Shown here piece by piece: positions 1 to 8,422 of a DNA stretch of 64,000 nt. The notes beneath the pieces are model-generated. The model had not been told where the DNA came from and made no database searches. It was given only the letters and a program-made list of their open reading frames with translations. Numbering within the stretch: position 1 is the first letter of the stretch; each line of letters begins with the position of its first letter. Source of the stretch: Gordonia hankookensis (GTDB taxonomy: Bacteria > Actinomycetota > Actinomycetes > Mycobacteriales > Mycobacteriaceae); assembly GCF_014673215.1 (NCBI RefSeq), contig NZ_JACWMS010000003.1, positions 496,001-560,000 on the forward strand, written 5' to 3'. The position numbers and the translations under genes were made by a program.

Positions 1-142
1 AGACGACGGCCGACGCGGCGGTGAAGCTTACGTCGAAACTCCGCGCGAAGGCGGGCAACGCCGGCGCGATCAATCCGTATCCGAGTGCGATGACGACGTT
101 CGCAGCCAGCAGCACCCAGATCCCGCGGGGAATCCGTCTCAC
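1..142 (-). CDS. MFS transporter, N-terminal fragment (runs off window)
   Basis: This is the first 47 or so codons of a membrane transporter, read leftwards off the window edge. The reverse strand from a GTG at 142 encodes a short basic start (RRIPRG) and a hydrophobic helix, then an ALPAFARSFDVSF-like loop. That pattern is typical of the first helix and following loop of drug-efflux major facilitator proteins. The start lies 10 bases after the stop of the patatin gene on the same strand, so the two are probably cotranscribed. The substrate cannot be judged from this fragment. The family call is an inference from the first helix only. Confidence 0.6.
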   Translation of the reverse strand, partial: MRRIPRGIWVLLAANVVIALGYGLIAPALPAFARSFDVSFTAASAVV

Positions 143-152
143 GTCCGGGCCC

Positions 153-1103
153 TCACAGGGTCAACTCGGGCAACTGGTCGAGCGCCTCGGCAGTCCGTGA
201 TCGGCCGAGCGCGATCATCTCGGAAGCCTTGTGGAAGTCGAGGGTGCGCACCGACTTCCGCGGCACCCGGATCAGGATGTCGGGTGGATACCCGGCCACC
301 TGATAGCGGGTGAGCGCTTCCTGCATGATGTCGAGCGACCGGCTCAGCACCTCGATACGGCCCATGCGGCTGGTCTCGACGTCGGGTTCCGCGGTGGGCG
401 CCGGGTCATGCAACTCGCCGCCGCCGGCAGCCTCGAGTCCGAACCTGTCCCGGACCGACCTGACGAAGTCGCTGTCGAGAATGGGGGCGACGTTGCGGCG
501 CAGCAGCCGTTTGGTCTTGGGTTCGCGGGTGGCGCCGTGATCGGGACCGCCGTCGGCGCCGAGCACCACCCCGATCGTGACATCGCTTGCCACGCCCGAC
601 GTCGGGGCCACCGGCAACGGGTCGAGGATGCCGCCGTCGGCCAGCAGCCGTCCGCCGTGGTCATGGGGACTGATCACGCCGGGAATCGCTATGGAGGCGC
701 GAATCGCCTCGACGACCGGGCCGCGCTGGAACCACACCGCACGACCCACATTGAGGTCGGTCGCCACCGCGGTGAAAGGGATCGACAGATCCTCGATCCG
801 GGCGTCGCCGAGGATCTCCCGCACCCGCGACAGGATGCGCTCGGCGCCGATCACACCGGGCTTGGACAGCGACACGTCCATCAGCCGCACCACATCGAGC
901 TGGGACAGGCCGGTGATCCAGTCGACGTACTCGTCGAGCTTGCCCGCGCAGTACAGACCGCCCACCAGCGCACCCATCGACGATCCCGCCACCGTGACCA
1001 CGTCGAAGCCGCGTTCGGTGAGTTCGGCGATCACACCGATGTGCGCGTAACCACGCGCCCCGCCACTGCCGAGGGCGAGTGCCACGCGGGTGGGTCTGGC
1101 CAT
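153..1103 (-). CDS. Patatin-like phospholipase (RssA/NTE type)
   Basis: Predicted cytoplasmic or membrane-associated lipid acyl hydrolase of 316 residues. The oxyanion-hole glycine run GSGGARG is at residues 12-18. The nucleophile elbow G-S-S-M-G at 40-44 places the catalytic serine at 42. The second member of the Ser-Asp dyad is in the DGG motif at 156-158. This full set is diagnostic of the bacterial RssA-type patatin family. A variable charged segment rich in Pro and Glu follows at about 190-245. The gene starts at ATG 1103 and leads into the MFS gene on the same strand. The lipid substrate is unknown. Confidence 0.9.
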   Translation of the reverse strand: MARPTRVALALGSGGARGYAHIGVIAELTERGFDVVTVAGSSMGALVGGLYCAGKLDEYVDWITGLSQLDVVRLMDVSLSKPGVIGAERILSRVREILGDARIEDLSIPFTAVATDLNVGRAVWFQRGPVVEAIRASIAIPGVISPHDHGGRLLADGGILDPLPVAPTSGVASDVTIGVVLGADGGPDHGATREPKTKRLLRRNVAPILDSDFVRSVRDRFGLEAAGGGELHDPAPTAEPDVETSRMGRIEVLSRSLDIMQEALTRYQVAGYPPDILIRVPRKSVRTLDFHKASEMIALGRSRTAEALDQLPELTL

Positions 1104-1184
1104 GTTGCGAGCCTATCGAGCGCCACAGTCCGGCCGACAGCGCCCTTGTCGACATCACCGGCAAGCGGGTGTTGGCCCGGCCGA

Positions 1185-1640
1185 TCAGTCCCGCATCAGT
1201 CGGCGTGGGCCGGGACCGAGTTTGTTCATCTCGTCGCCGGGATTCAACAGATGGCACTCGCCCAGCGACAGGCAGCCGCAGCCCACGCACGACCCGATCA
1301 TGTCGCGCATGTTCTCCAGCAGCGCGATCCGGTTGTTGATGTCGTCGATCCATCGCTTGGATGCGGACTCCCACATCGACTTCGGCGGCGACTCGTGAGT
1401 GCCGAGCTCCGAGAGCACGTCGGCGATCACCGCGAGCGGGATGCCGGCGGACTGCGACGCCCGGATGAAGGCGACGCGGCGCAGCATCGCACGGTGATAG
1501 CGGCGCTGATTGCCGGAGGTTCGACGGCTGAAGATCAGTCCCTGGTCCTCGTAGAACCGCACCGCGGACGGCGCGATACCCGCACGCTGGGCCAACTCGC
1601 CGACGGAGAGTTCGAGCTTCTTGAGCGACACGAATCCCAT
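1185..1640 (-). CDS. soxR: Redox-sensing MerR-family regulator SoxR
   Basis: SoxR is a dimeric [2Fe-2S] MerR-family activator that responds to redox-cycling compounds. The N-terminal winged helix-turn-helix carries the LSVGELAQRAG...AVRFYEDQGLI signature. A dimerisation helix follows. The cluster-binding motif C-x2-C-x-C-x5-C lies at residues 118-129 (numbered from ATG 1640). The open frame extends to a TTG at 1655, but that would overlap the SoxR-box palindrome, so ATG 1640 or the in-frame GTG 1631 is preferred. GTG 1631 would give a leaderless mRNA if TACGAT just upstream is the -10. Only 43 bases separate it from the universal stress gene upstream on the same strand. The regulon is unknown; in actinobacteria SoxR usually controls small redox or efflux regulons. 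Confidence 0.93.
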   Translation of the reverse strand: MGFVSLKKLELSVGELAQRAGIAPSAVRFYEDQGLIFSRRTSGNQRRYHRAMLRRVAFIRASQSAGIPLAVIADVLSELGTHESPPKSMWESASKRWIDDINNRIALLENMRDMIGSCVGCGCLSLGECHLLNPGDEMNKLGPGPRRLMRD

Positions 1641-1649
1641 CGTAGGCGA

Positions 1650-1667
1650 CCTCAAGTGAACTTGAAG
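1650..1667. promoter_or_regulatory. SoxR box (autoregulatory operator)
   Basis: The 18-base near-palindrome CCTCAAGTGAACTTGAAG lies directly upstream of soxR. It matches the enterobacterial SoxR box CCTCAAGTTAACTTGAGG at 16 of 18 positions. Its position just before the soxR start implies that SoxR controls its own promoter. A possible -10 (TACGAT on the minus strand) lies 3-4 bases downstream of the palindrome. Confidence 0.85.
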
Positions 1668-1683
1668 TCGCCGACGCTCCGGT

Positions 1684-2544
1684 CTAGCTGCGGACCACCA
1701 TCACCGGGCTCTCGGCCTGGTGCAGGATCTTCTGGCTGGTCGAGCCGAGCAGCAGACCCTTGAATCCACCGCGACCGCGGCTGCCCACCACGATCAGCTG
1801 TGCGTCGTCGCCTGCCGCATCGAGGACGGCCTTCGCGGGCTCCTCAGGGATCACCACCCGCTCGACCACCACATCGGGATACTCGGAGGTGTAGCCGGCC
1901 AGCCGCTCCGCGACGGCCTCGACGGCCTCCTGCGACATCCGGGCGACCTCGTCGGGCTCGATGCCGTATCCGTGCAGGGCATCGACGTCGAGCGGGGTCC
2001 AGGTGTGTACCGCGACCAGCTTCGTCTTGCGCACTGACGCCTGACGGAACGCCTCGGCCACCGCTGCGTCACTCACGGGTGAATCGTCGATGCCGACCAC
2101 CACCGGTCCGTTGCCGCCGGGTCCTGCCACCACCACCACGCGACCGTGGAAATGAGCCGCGACCGTGGTGCTCACCGATCCGAGGAACAGGCCCTTGATC
2201 GATCCGAGACCACGCGTCCCGAGGACGATCGTCCCGGCGTCCTTACCCAGCTCGAGCAGAGCCCTCGCCGCGTCACCCTCGACCAACGAGGTCTGCGGTG
2301 CAACGCCAGGAGCCACCTCCTTGGCCAGCGCCGCGGCGTCGTGCACGGCATCGGCGGCGTCCTGCTTGATCGCGTCCACCACGTCCTGCGGGATGATCAG
2401 CCCAGGCGCGTAATTGCTGGTGCTGATGTCGTAGACGCCTACCAGCTTCAGATCGACCTCCTCGGCCACAGCCGTCGTGGCCGCCCACCGCACCGCCCGA
2501 TTCGACGCATCCGATCCATCAACACCGACGAGTATCGCGTTCAT
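1684..2544 (-). CDS. Universal stress protein, tandem USP domains
   Basis: Cytoplasmic ATP-binding stress protein made of two UspA domains (about 1-140 and 148-286). Each domain begins with a beta-strand ending in VGVD or VGIDDS. Each ends with the ATP-binding loop G-x2-G-x9-G-[ST]: GTRGLGSIKGLFLGS in the first and GSRGRGGFKGLLLGS in the second. Both halves therefore look competent to bind nucleotide, as in mycobacterial tandem USPs. An upstream ATG at 2556 is directly abutted by a GAGGAG sequence with no spacing. ATG 2544, giving MNAILVGVDGS, is the better start. USPs of this type are often induced by hypoxia or stasis, but no regulatory site was recognised. Confidence 0.92.
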   Translation of the reverse strand: MNAILVGVDGSDASNRAVRWAATTAVAEEVDLKLVGVYDISTSNYAPGLIIPQDVVDAIKQDAADAVHDAAALAKEVAPGVAPQTSLVEGDAARALLELGKDAGTIVLGTRGLGSIKGLFLGSVSTTVAAHFHGRVVVVAGPGGNGPVVVGIDDSPVSDAAVAEAFRQASVRKTKLVAVHTWTPLDVDALHGYGIEPDEVARMSQEAVEAVAERLAGYTSEYPDVVVERVVIPEEPAKAVLDAAGDDAQLIVVGSRGRGGFKGLLLGSTSQKILHQAESPVMVVRS

Positions 2545-2703
2545 CTCCGGTCCCATCTCCTCACTTGGTCACCCCGTGTGGCCTCACCCCCATCCTGCCT
2601 GCCGCCGAGCCCTGCGGCAATGAGCAAAAAGTCCCGGTCACAGCACTTTTCGACGCAGGGTATGGTGGAGAAGAGGTGAACCGACATCGAACGCAAAGCA
2701 GAC

Positions 2704-3012
2704 ATGAACGAGACCCACAGGCCGGCGTCCACCGGCGACGAACTCCGCCAAGCGGCGGTACATGCAGGTGTCACAATCACTTTCGGGCTCTTGGCGCTCC
2801 TGGTGGCCTGGGCTTCTGACGACGGGTTGCGGACCGCGCTGATCGTCGCGGCACCGATCATCGTGCTGATCGGTGCGCTCGCCTCGCTGTGGCGCACCTA
2901 CCGGAACTGGCGGGCCGGAGGGAAATGGCAGACCTGGCAGGGCGCCTCGTGGCTCCTGCTGGCCGTGTTCATCGTCTTCCTCTTCAACACCGCTCCGGCG
3001 CTGATGTCCTGA
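2704..3012 (+). CDS. Small three-helix membrane protein, unknown function
   Basis: This 102-residue protein has a short polar N-terminus and three predicted transmembrane helices at about 20-40, 45-62 and 80-98. A basic cytoplasmic loop (TYRNWRAGGKWQTWQG) separates helices 2 and 3. No family is recognised with confidence. It stands alone, divergent from the universal stress gene. The ribosome-binding site upstream of ATG 2704 is weak. Continuous hydrophobic patterning in this frame supports a real gene. Confidence 0.6.
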   Translation: MNETHRPASTGDELRQAAVHAGVTITFGLLALLVAWASDDGLRTALIVAAPIIVLIGALASLWRTYRNWRAGGKWQTWQGASWLLLAVFIVFLFNTAPALMS

Positions 3013-3189
3013 GCTACGGCCCGCCGATCGGTCGTAGAGATTCACTGAACATGCACGCGTCCAACCGAGTCCGCCGATCGGCGTGATGCCGCGCCCACTC
3101 AACGGGAGACCGCTCCAGGTCGACACGTGAAAACATGTGCGCGCCTGTCGATCTGGACCCGACACCGGCGCGTCAGCAGCTCAGCGGGT

Positions 3190-3441
3190 TCATCGGCCGA
3201 GGTGCGGGTAGCGCCGACGGAACCGGTCGACACGTCCTTCGACATCACGGATCCGCGCGACACCGGTGTAGAACGGGTGCGAATCCCTGGTGACGTCGAG
3301 CGTGATCCGCGGGTAGACCACTCCGTCGGCCCATTCGACCTGATCGGCGGAGGTCGCGGTGGATCTCGTCAGGAACTCATGGCCCGTCGACGCATCCCGG
3401 ATCACGACCGGGTGGTAATCGGGATGGATGTCACGCTTCAT
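3190..3441 (-). CDS. rpmE2: Ribosomal protein L31, zinc-independent type B
   Basis: 83-residue L31 of the type B class. It opens with the family hallmark [12 protein letters not shown] and ends RRYPHLGR. It has no cysteines, so it cannot bind the zinc ion held by ordinary L31; this form replaces it when zinc is scarce. The sequence ATGATGA at 3439-3444 joins the cobW stop to two possible ATG starts. The second ATG (3441) sits at a better distance from the GAGAGGA ribosome-binding sequence. It is translationally coupled to the broken cobW gene upstream and belongs to the Zur-type zinc-starvation locus. Confidence 0.93.
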   Translation of the reverse strand: MKRDIHPDYHPVVIRDASTGHEFLTRSTATSADQVEWADGVVYPRITLDVTRDSHPFYTGVARIRDVEGRVDRFRRRYPHLGR

Positions 3442-4812
3442 CATCGGTCCTCTCGGTTGTGCGAACCCTCGGTATTCCGGGTCGCATCGACGGCGGGCGC
3501 GGCGGGCGGTTCGAGGTCGTCGCAGGGGTCTGCGTGCATCTGCCCGAACGGGTCGTCGTAGGTGGACCAGAGCGCCCCTCCGGCCGCGAACTCGACGTCG
3601 TCGAGACAGGCCGATCGGAGCGCTTCCCGGACGTCGACGGCGTCGGCCCGATGGACGAGCACGACCAACGAGGTGTGGCGGTCGCCGAATCTCTCGTCCC
3701 AACGCAGTGCGCCCATCGCGCGCCGCTCGGGGTCCACCCGGTCGCGTTGCTCCTCACCCATCGCCGCGAGCCAGCGCCCTCCCGGCGCCACTCGTAGTCC
3801 GCCACCGGCAGATTCGAGCCACAGCGCCTCGTCGGGCCGAGTCGCCAGCCAGAGGCGCCCACGCGCACAGACCACGCCGTCGAGCAGCACGTCGATGGCT
3901 TCGTGAAGGCGGCCGGGGTGCAACGGCCGATCGGCATGGAACTCCACCCACGACACCCCGCAGTCGGCCGAGAGCGCGGGCTGGTCACGGAGCAGCGGAT
4001 CGTGCGGCCCGTCCAGGCGCCCGCGGCGCGCCCCGGGCGCCACCGCGGCGAGTAACGACTCCGCGATGGTCCAGGTCACCGGACGTTGCGGGAGCTCCAT
4101 CACGATCGGCGCCCCGGGCGCGAGTCGTTTGCAGACCGCCGCCAGTCTGGCCGATTCCCATGCGTCACGCATCGCGGGGTCGCATCCCGCGACGACGAGC
4201 GCGTCGGCGAACGCCACTTGACCGACAGCGAGCTGCGCAAGGGTCCGGTCATCGTCGGCGACGGCGGCGAACCCCGCCTCGGCAAGCGACAACTCACCGG
4301 TCGCCGCCTCGAGCCAGGTGTCCTCGGCGACACAGGGCGATGGTCGCCTCGACTCGCACATCACGTCCGGCCGGGCCGTCGACGAATCCCGGCATCTGCG
4401 CGATCACCACATGCTCGACCGCCCAACAGATCCGTTCGGGTTCCATGATCGGATCGAGCACCACCACGATGCGCCTCACCGACGACCTCTGATGCAGCCG
4501 CCGCAGCAGCGGCAGCAGATCCTCGCGCAGCGTGCAGGACACACACCCGTGGGCCAGCTCGACCTCGGTCTCCCGATCGTGCCGACGTCCGCCGGCGTCC
4601 ACCCAGGCCGTCCGCCGCACGACCCGGCCGTCGGCGACCCGACCGAGATCGTGATGAACCACCACGGTCCCGGTCGAGCCGTCGATACCGACCAGCGCCT
4701 CACCGACCCTGGCGACCGCAGTCGAATCCAGCCCGGTCACCAGGACGAGCGGCGTGCGATCACCCTTCGCAACTCCATCTTTCGACGTCGAAACCACTCC
4801 GTCGTCTCCCAC
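3441..4812 (-). pseudogene. CobW/COG0523-family GTPase, broken by a +1 frameshift
   Basis: These two overlapping frames make up one gene. The upstream part (from 4812) encodes the N-terminal domain with the metal-binding GCVSC motif and the LRR/CWAVEHV region. The downstream part (to 3441) encodes the rest, including the FGDRHT and [15 protein letters not shown] C-terminus. Both match the mycobacterial Rv0106 type of CobW protein. The frames join exactly if one G of the GGG at 4335-4337 (C on the coding strand) is removed, restoring ...EATIACVAEDTWLEA... and a 456-codon frame. As in its relatives, the nucleotide loop is degenerate (GLDST rather than GxxxxGKT). GTG 4812, preceded by AGGGAG, is the likely start; an ATG at 4842 lacks a good site. 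The family supplies zinc to client proteins. The break may be a real mutation or a sequence error. Confidence 0.88.
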
Positions 4813-4879
4813 GAGCAACTCCCTATTGGAAACAGTTTCCATTTACGTATGCCTGACGGTAGCGTGGCGAGCGCATTGA

Positions 4880-4894
4880 TGGCAATCATTTTCA
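4880..4894. promoter_or_regulatory. Zur-like operator between cobW and rpmB
   Basis: The 15-base palindrome TGGCAATCATTTTCA has a 7-1-7 layout with TG..AAT.ATT..CA conserved in both halves. It resembles actinobacterial Zur boxes of the TGAAAATNATTTTCA type. It lies 22 bases before the L28 start and about 70 bases before the divergent cobW start, so one repressor could control both arms. A second perfect palindrome, GGAAACAGTTTCC (4828-4840), lies between it and the GTG of cobW; its role is unknown. Confidence 0.7.
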
Positions 4895-4916
4895 ATATGA
4901 GCAGGAAGGTGGCACC

Positions 4917-5153
4917 ATGTCCCGACGCTGCCAGGTCACCGGGCGCGCACCCGGCTTCGGCAACCGGATATCCCATTCCCACAGAAAGACATCGCGTCGG
5001 TGGAATCCCAACATCCAGCGTCGCCGCTACTACGTGCCGACAGAGGGCCGCTACGTGACGCTGCGGGTGAGCACAAAGGGAATCGCCACCATCGACAGGC
5101 ACGGCATCGAATCCACCCTCGCGGCCATCCGTGCCCGAGGTGAGAAGATCTGA
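4917..5153 (+). CDS. rpmB: Ribosomal protein L28, zinc-independent paralogue
   Basis: 78-residue L28 with the typical [15 protein letters not shown] start and [13 protein letters not shown] core. It has one cysteine rather than the zinc-binding set of the ordinary form. AGGAAGG seven bases upstream of ATG 4917 is a good ribosome-binding site. The stop overlaps the L33 start (TGATG), so the two are translationally coupled. With rpmG and the rpsR remnant it forms the rightward arm of the zinc-starvation locus, comparable to the mycobacterial rpmB2-rpmG1-rpsN2-rpsR2 cluster. Confidence 0.94.
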   Translation: MSRRCQVTGRAPGFGNRISHSHRKTSRRWNPNIQRRRYYVPTEGRYVTLRVSTKGIATIDRHGIESTLAAIRARGEKI

Positions 5154-5317
5154 TGGCCCGCAACGAGATCCGCCCCATCGTCAAGCTCAGGTCGACGGCA
5201 GGCACCGGCTACACGTATGTGACCCGCAAGAACCGCCGCAACGACCCCGATCGCATGGTGCTGCGCAAATACGATCCCATCGCCCGCCGCCACGTCGACT
5301 TCCGAGAGGACCGCTGA
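5153..5317 (+). CDS. rpmG: Ribosomal protein L33, zinc-independent paralogue
   Basis: 54-residue L33 ([27 protein letters not shown]...). It has no cysteines, so it is the form that does not need zinc. Its start overlaps the L28 stop, and its own stop overlaps a new ATG (TGATG at 5315-5319) that opens the S18 remnant. In related actinobacteria an S14 gene normally follows L33 before S18; here it is absent. Confidence 0.94.
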   Translation: MARNEIRPIVKLRSTAGTGYTYVTRKNRRNDPDRMVLRKYDPIARRHVDFREDR

Positions 5318-5379
5318 TGCCCACGGCCATCCGCAACGCCCGCGAGATGGCGCTGCTGCCTTACGCCTCGGGGCGATGA
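5317..5379 (+). pseudogene. rpsR: Remnant of ribosomal protein S18 (C-terminus only)
   Basis: A 20-codon frame reads [20 protein letters not shown]. The segment AIRNAREMALLPY is the conserved C-terminus of bacterial S18 (mycobacterial RpsR2 has AIKNAREMALLPYP). The rest of S18 and all of S14 are missing, although the ATG keeps the TGATG overlap with rpmG expected for the start of the next gene. The simplest reading is a deletion that fused the start of the former downstream gene to the last 20 codons of rpsR. It may still be translated through coupling, but it cannot form S18. Confidence 0.85.
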
Positions 5380-5391
5380 ATCCTGCCCAGA

Positions 5392-7191
5392 TCAGTCCTC
5401 GGCCCGCAGGTCCAGACTGATCTCCTCGGCATCGAGCTGCCTGAGTTCCTGTTCGAGCAGTGCCGAGTGAAAAGTGCCCTCGTCCCGCATCTGGAGCAGG
5501 ACCTCTCGCTGCGCTGCGACCAGGTCACGACGGATCTGTTCGTAGGCGGCGCGAACCCTCATATTCGCGTCGATGATGCCCTCCTCGGTGTCAGCGGTCT
5601 TGGCGATCGTGGCAAACCGCTTGCGCAGCACCGGATACCGCGCGACCAACTCCGACTCTGCGATCACCTTGCGCGACGTGGCGGTCAGCTCCGCACGGAG
5701 CCGATGGTGCTCGGCGACGCGACCGTCGGTGTCTTCGGTCACCTTCAATACGCGGATCAGCCAGGCGAGGGTGCCGCCCTGACACAGCAGCGACGCCGCC
5801 GCGACGACGAAGGCGATGAGGACGAGCAGAGACCGCGACTCGACATCGCCCGGGAGGGTCTGGGCGGCGGCGAGTGTCACCACGCCGCGTAACCCACCCC
5901 AGACGACGATGGTCGCCTCCTTCGGCCCCAACGGCGCGGAGCGGTAGTAGTCGATGTCGGCGATCTGGCGGGTGAGTCGCGAACTGACGAGCCGCGCCGT
6001 CTCCGGCGATGTCGGCGGAAGCTCCTCGGAATCGGACCACCGCCGGGGTTCCATCCGACGACGCAGACGCCGCCACTCACGCCGGATCGCGCTGCGCGCC
6101 TCGCGCGTGCGACGTATCGGCCGGTCGGGCCCCTCTTGCTGACGTTCGACCATGGTCGCATTGATGTCTGCGAGCATCGGCCGCATCTCGGTCCCGCGTT
6201 GGGCGGCGCGATCGAGCCAGAGGACCAACGGCACCACGTAAGCCGCGCGGATCACAACCGCGAGCGCCAGGGCCGCCAAGCCGATCCAGACCGCCGTGTC
6301 GACCCCGTCGTGGTCGTCGTGGACATCGACCACCAGGCCCCACAGCTCCAGGCCCATCAGCAGGAACACCCCGCCCTCGACGATCAGCTCGACGGTCCGC
6401 CAGTTCTGGCTGTCCGACAGTCGATGCTGCGGCGTCAGGAACCGCGCGGCGCCGGCACCGGTGATCAATCCCGCGGTCACTGCCGCCACCAGCCCCGAGG
6501 CGCCGAGCTCCTCCGCGGGGATATAGGCGAGGTACGGAACCGTGAACGAGATGGCTGTGTTCACGGTCGCATCGGGTACGCGCGCCCGGACCGCGAGATT
6601 GAGCCAGCCGACAACGGTTCCGATGATCACCGCGACGACAACGGCCAGGACGAAGTCCACGGCGACATGGCCGAACGAGAAGCTGGCCGCGATGGCCGCG
6701 ATCGCAGACCGCAACAGCACCAGCGACGTCGCGTCGTTGAGCATGCTCTCGCCCTCCAGCACCGCCGTGACCCGGTGCGGCACGCCGAGGCGTTTGGCGA
6801 TCGAGGTCGCGACCGCATCGGTCGGACTCACGATCGCACCGAGGGCGATCGCGGTGGCCAGGCCGATCCCGGGGATCACCCAGACGAAGAAGAAGCCCAG
6901 CAGCACGGCACTGACCAGCACCAGAAGCACCGACAACGCGCTGATCGCGCCGAAGTCCCGGCGGAAGTCCATCGTCGGCATGGACACTGCGGCCGAGTAG
7001 AGCAGGGGCGGCAACACCCCGATCAGAATCCACTCGGGGTCGACGTCGACGGCCGGGACGAACGGCATCACCCCCACCACCACACCCACCACGACCAGCA
7101 ACAACGGTGGCGCCACACGAATGCGTGGGCCGATGACCTGAGCGGCTGCGATTCCGAGCACCGCGACGACCACGAGGAGGATCTGATGCAC
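5392..7191 (-). CDS. Na+/H+ antiporter, CPA1 (NhaP-like) family
   Basis: Inner-membrane cation/proton exchanger of about 599 residues. Roughly a dozen hydrophobic helices fill the first two thirds. They include the CPA1 signatures ALGAIVSPTDAVATS and LEGESMLNDATSLVL, which carry the ion-binding Asp residues. A long charged loop (about 345-400) rich in Arg and Glu interrupts the helices. The last 110 residues form an acidic, helical cytoplasmic tail. The frame is open to ATG 7257, but the GTG at 7191 has AGGA seven bases upstream and starts directly at the first helix, so it is preferred. It is divergent from the first AurF-like gene. A second, unrelated antiporter (NhaA) lies at 22.6 kb. Confidence 0.92.
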   Translation of the reverse strand: MHQILLVVVAVLGIAAAQVIGPRIRVAPPLLLVVVGVVVGVMPFVPAVDVDPEWILIGVLPPLLYSAAVSMPTMDFRRDFGAISALSVLLVLVSAVLLGFFFVWVIPGIGLATAIALGAIVSPTDAVATSIAKRLGVPHRVTAVLEGESMLNDATSLVLLRSAIAAIAASFSFGHVAVDFVLAVVVAVIIGTVVGWLNLAVRARVPDATVNTAISFTVPYLAYIPAEELGASGLVAAVTAGLITGAGAARFLTPQHRLSDSQNWRTVELIVEGGVFLLMGLELWGLVVDVHDDHDGVDTAVWIGLAALALAVVIRAAYVVPLVLWLDRAAQRGTEMRPMLADINATMVERQQEGPDRPIRRTREARSAIRREWRRLRRRMEPRRWSDSEELPPTSPETARLVSSRLTRQIADIDYYRSAPLGPKEATIVVWGGLRGVVTLAAAQTLPGDVESRSLLVLIAFVVAAASLLCQGGTLAWLIRVLKVTEDTDGRVAEHHRLRAELTATSRKVIAESELVARYPVLRKRFATIAKTADTEEGIIDANMRVRAAYEQIRRDLVAAQREVLLQMRDEGTFHSALLEQELRQLDAEEISLDLRAED

Positions 7192-7378
7192 CTGACCATC
7201 CTGACTCACATGTCCGGCGTCGGGCCCGGCACGCGGTGCCATCCTGGATTGTGACATTGAATGTTGACAAATGATCGAGCGTCCAATTACGTTCGGTTCA
7301 CAACACGGCGGTACCGGTCCGATCCGGTGAGCCGTCCGGTATCACCCGGACCATCTCCGACGACGAGAAGGGTCAGCC

Positions 7379-8395
7379 ATGACGAACGCCCTCGAACGCG
7401 TGGGTCAGTCGTACGTCCCCGAGCACGACAAGTCCAGCGACGCCGACAACTACACCCAGATCCTCGACGACCTGTCGGCCGCGTCGGTGCACCGCAACTT
7501 CGACCCCTACATCGACATCGACTGGGATGCCCCCGAGATGGCGATCACTCCCGACGATCACCGCTGGATACTGTCGAGCAAGGTCGATCCGGTGGGCCGC
7601 CACCCCTGGTACCAGCAACTGCCCGTCGACAAGCAGATCGAGATCGGCATGTGGCGGCAGGCCAACGTGGCCAAGGTCGGTCTGCAGTTCGAGTCGATCC
7701 TCATCCGCGGGCTCATGCAGTACAGCTTCAAACTGCCCAATGGGGCCAAGGAGTTCCGCTACACGACGCACGAGTCCAAAGAAGAGTGCAATCACACCCT
7801 GATGTTCCAGGAGTTCGTGAACCGCACCGGAATGGACGTGCCGGGCGCCAAGATCGGCTACCGGCTGATCTCACCACTGGTACCGCTCGCGTCGACGATC
7901 TTCCCGACCATCTTCTTCTTCGGCGTCCTCGGCGGCGAAGAGCCGATCGATCACATCCAGAAGGACTTCCTTCGGACGCGTGCCACCCTGCACCCCACCA
8001 TGGCCGCGGTCATGCAGCTGCACGTGGCCGAGGAGGCCCGGCACATCTCGTTCGCGCATCACCTCCTGCGGGAGACCGTCCCGCGGAAGGGCCGCATCCA
8101 GCGCTTCCTGCTCTCGCTCATGTTCCCTCTCACCATGCGCATCCTGTGCGGCGCGATCGTCGTACCGCCGAAGAGCTTCCAGAAGCGGTTCGATGTGCCC
8201 GACGAGGTGATGCGTGACATCTTCTGGCGGTCAGACGAATCGAAGAAGTTCCTGCGCAACGTCTTCGGTGACGTGCGGATGCTCGGCGATCAGTGCGGCC
8301 TGATGAACCCGGTGTCGCGACTGCTGTGGAAGATTCTCGGTATCGGCGGCCGGCCGTCACGGTTCCGGAGCGAACCGACGTACACCGCGGCCTGA
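7379..8395 (+). CDS. AurF-type diiron oxygenase (copy 1)
   Basis: 338-residue ferritin-like protein of the p-aminobenzoate N-oxygenase (AurF) family. AurF uses a carboxylate-bridged diiron centre and O2 to oxidise aryl amines to nitro groups. All seven expected metal ligands can be placed: E105, E136 and H139 (EECNH), E188 (GGEEPIDH), H215, E219 and H222 (EEARH). AAGGG before ATG 7379 gives a normal ribosome-binding site. The downstream neighbour, 27 bases away, is a ferredoxin-ferredoxin reductase fusion, which is a plausible electron donor. A second such pair lies at 43.9-46.4 kb. The substrate is unknown; many mycolata carry AurF-like proteins with no known natural product. Confidence 0.9.
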   Translation: MTNALERVGQSYVPEHDKSSDADNYTQILDDLSAASVHRNFDPYIDIDWDAPEMAITPDDHRWILSSKVDPVGRHPWYQQLPVDKQIEIGMWRQANVAKVGLQFESILIRGLMQYSFKLPNGAKEFRYTTHESKEECNHTLMFQEFVNRTGMDVPGAKIGYRLISPLVPLASTIFPTIFFFGVLGGEEPIDHIQKDFLRTRATLHPTMAAVMQLHVAEEARHISFAHHLLRETVPRKGRIQRFLLSLMFPLTMRILCGAIVVPPKSFQKRFDVPDEVMRDIFWRSDESKKFLRNVFGDVRMLGDQCGLMNPVSRLLWKILGIGGRPSRFRSEPTYTAA

Positions 8396-8422
8396 GCCGC
8401 ACCCCTCACAGACGGATCCGAC

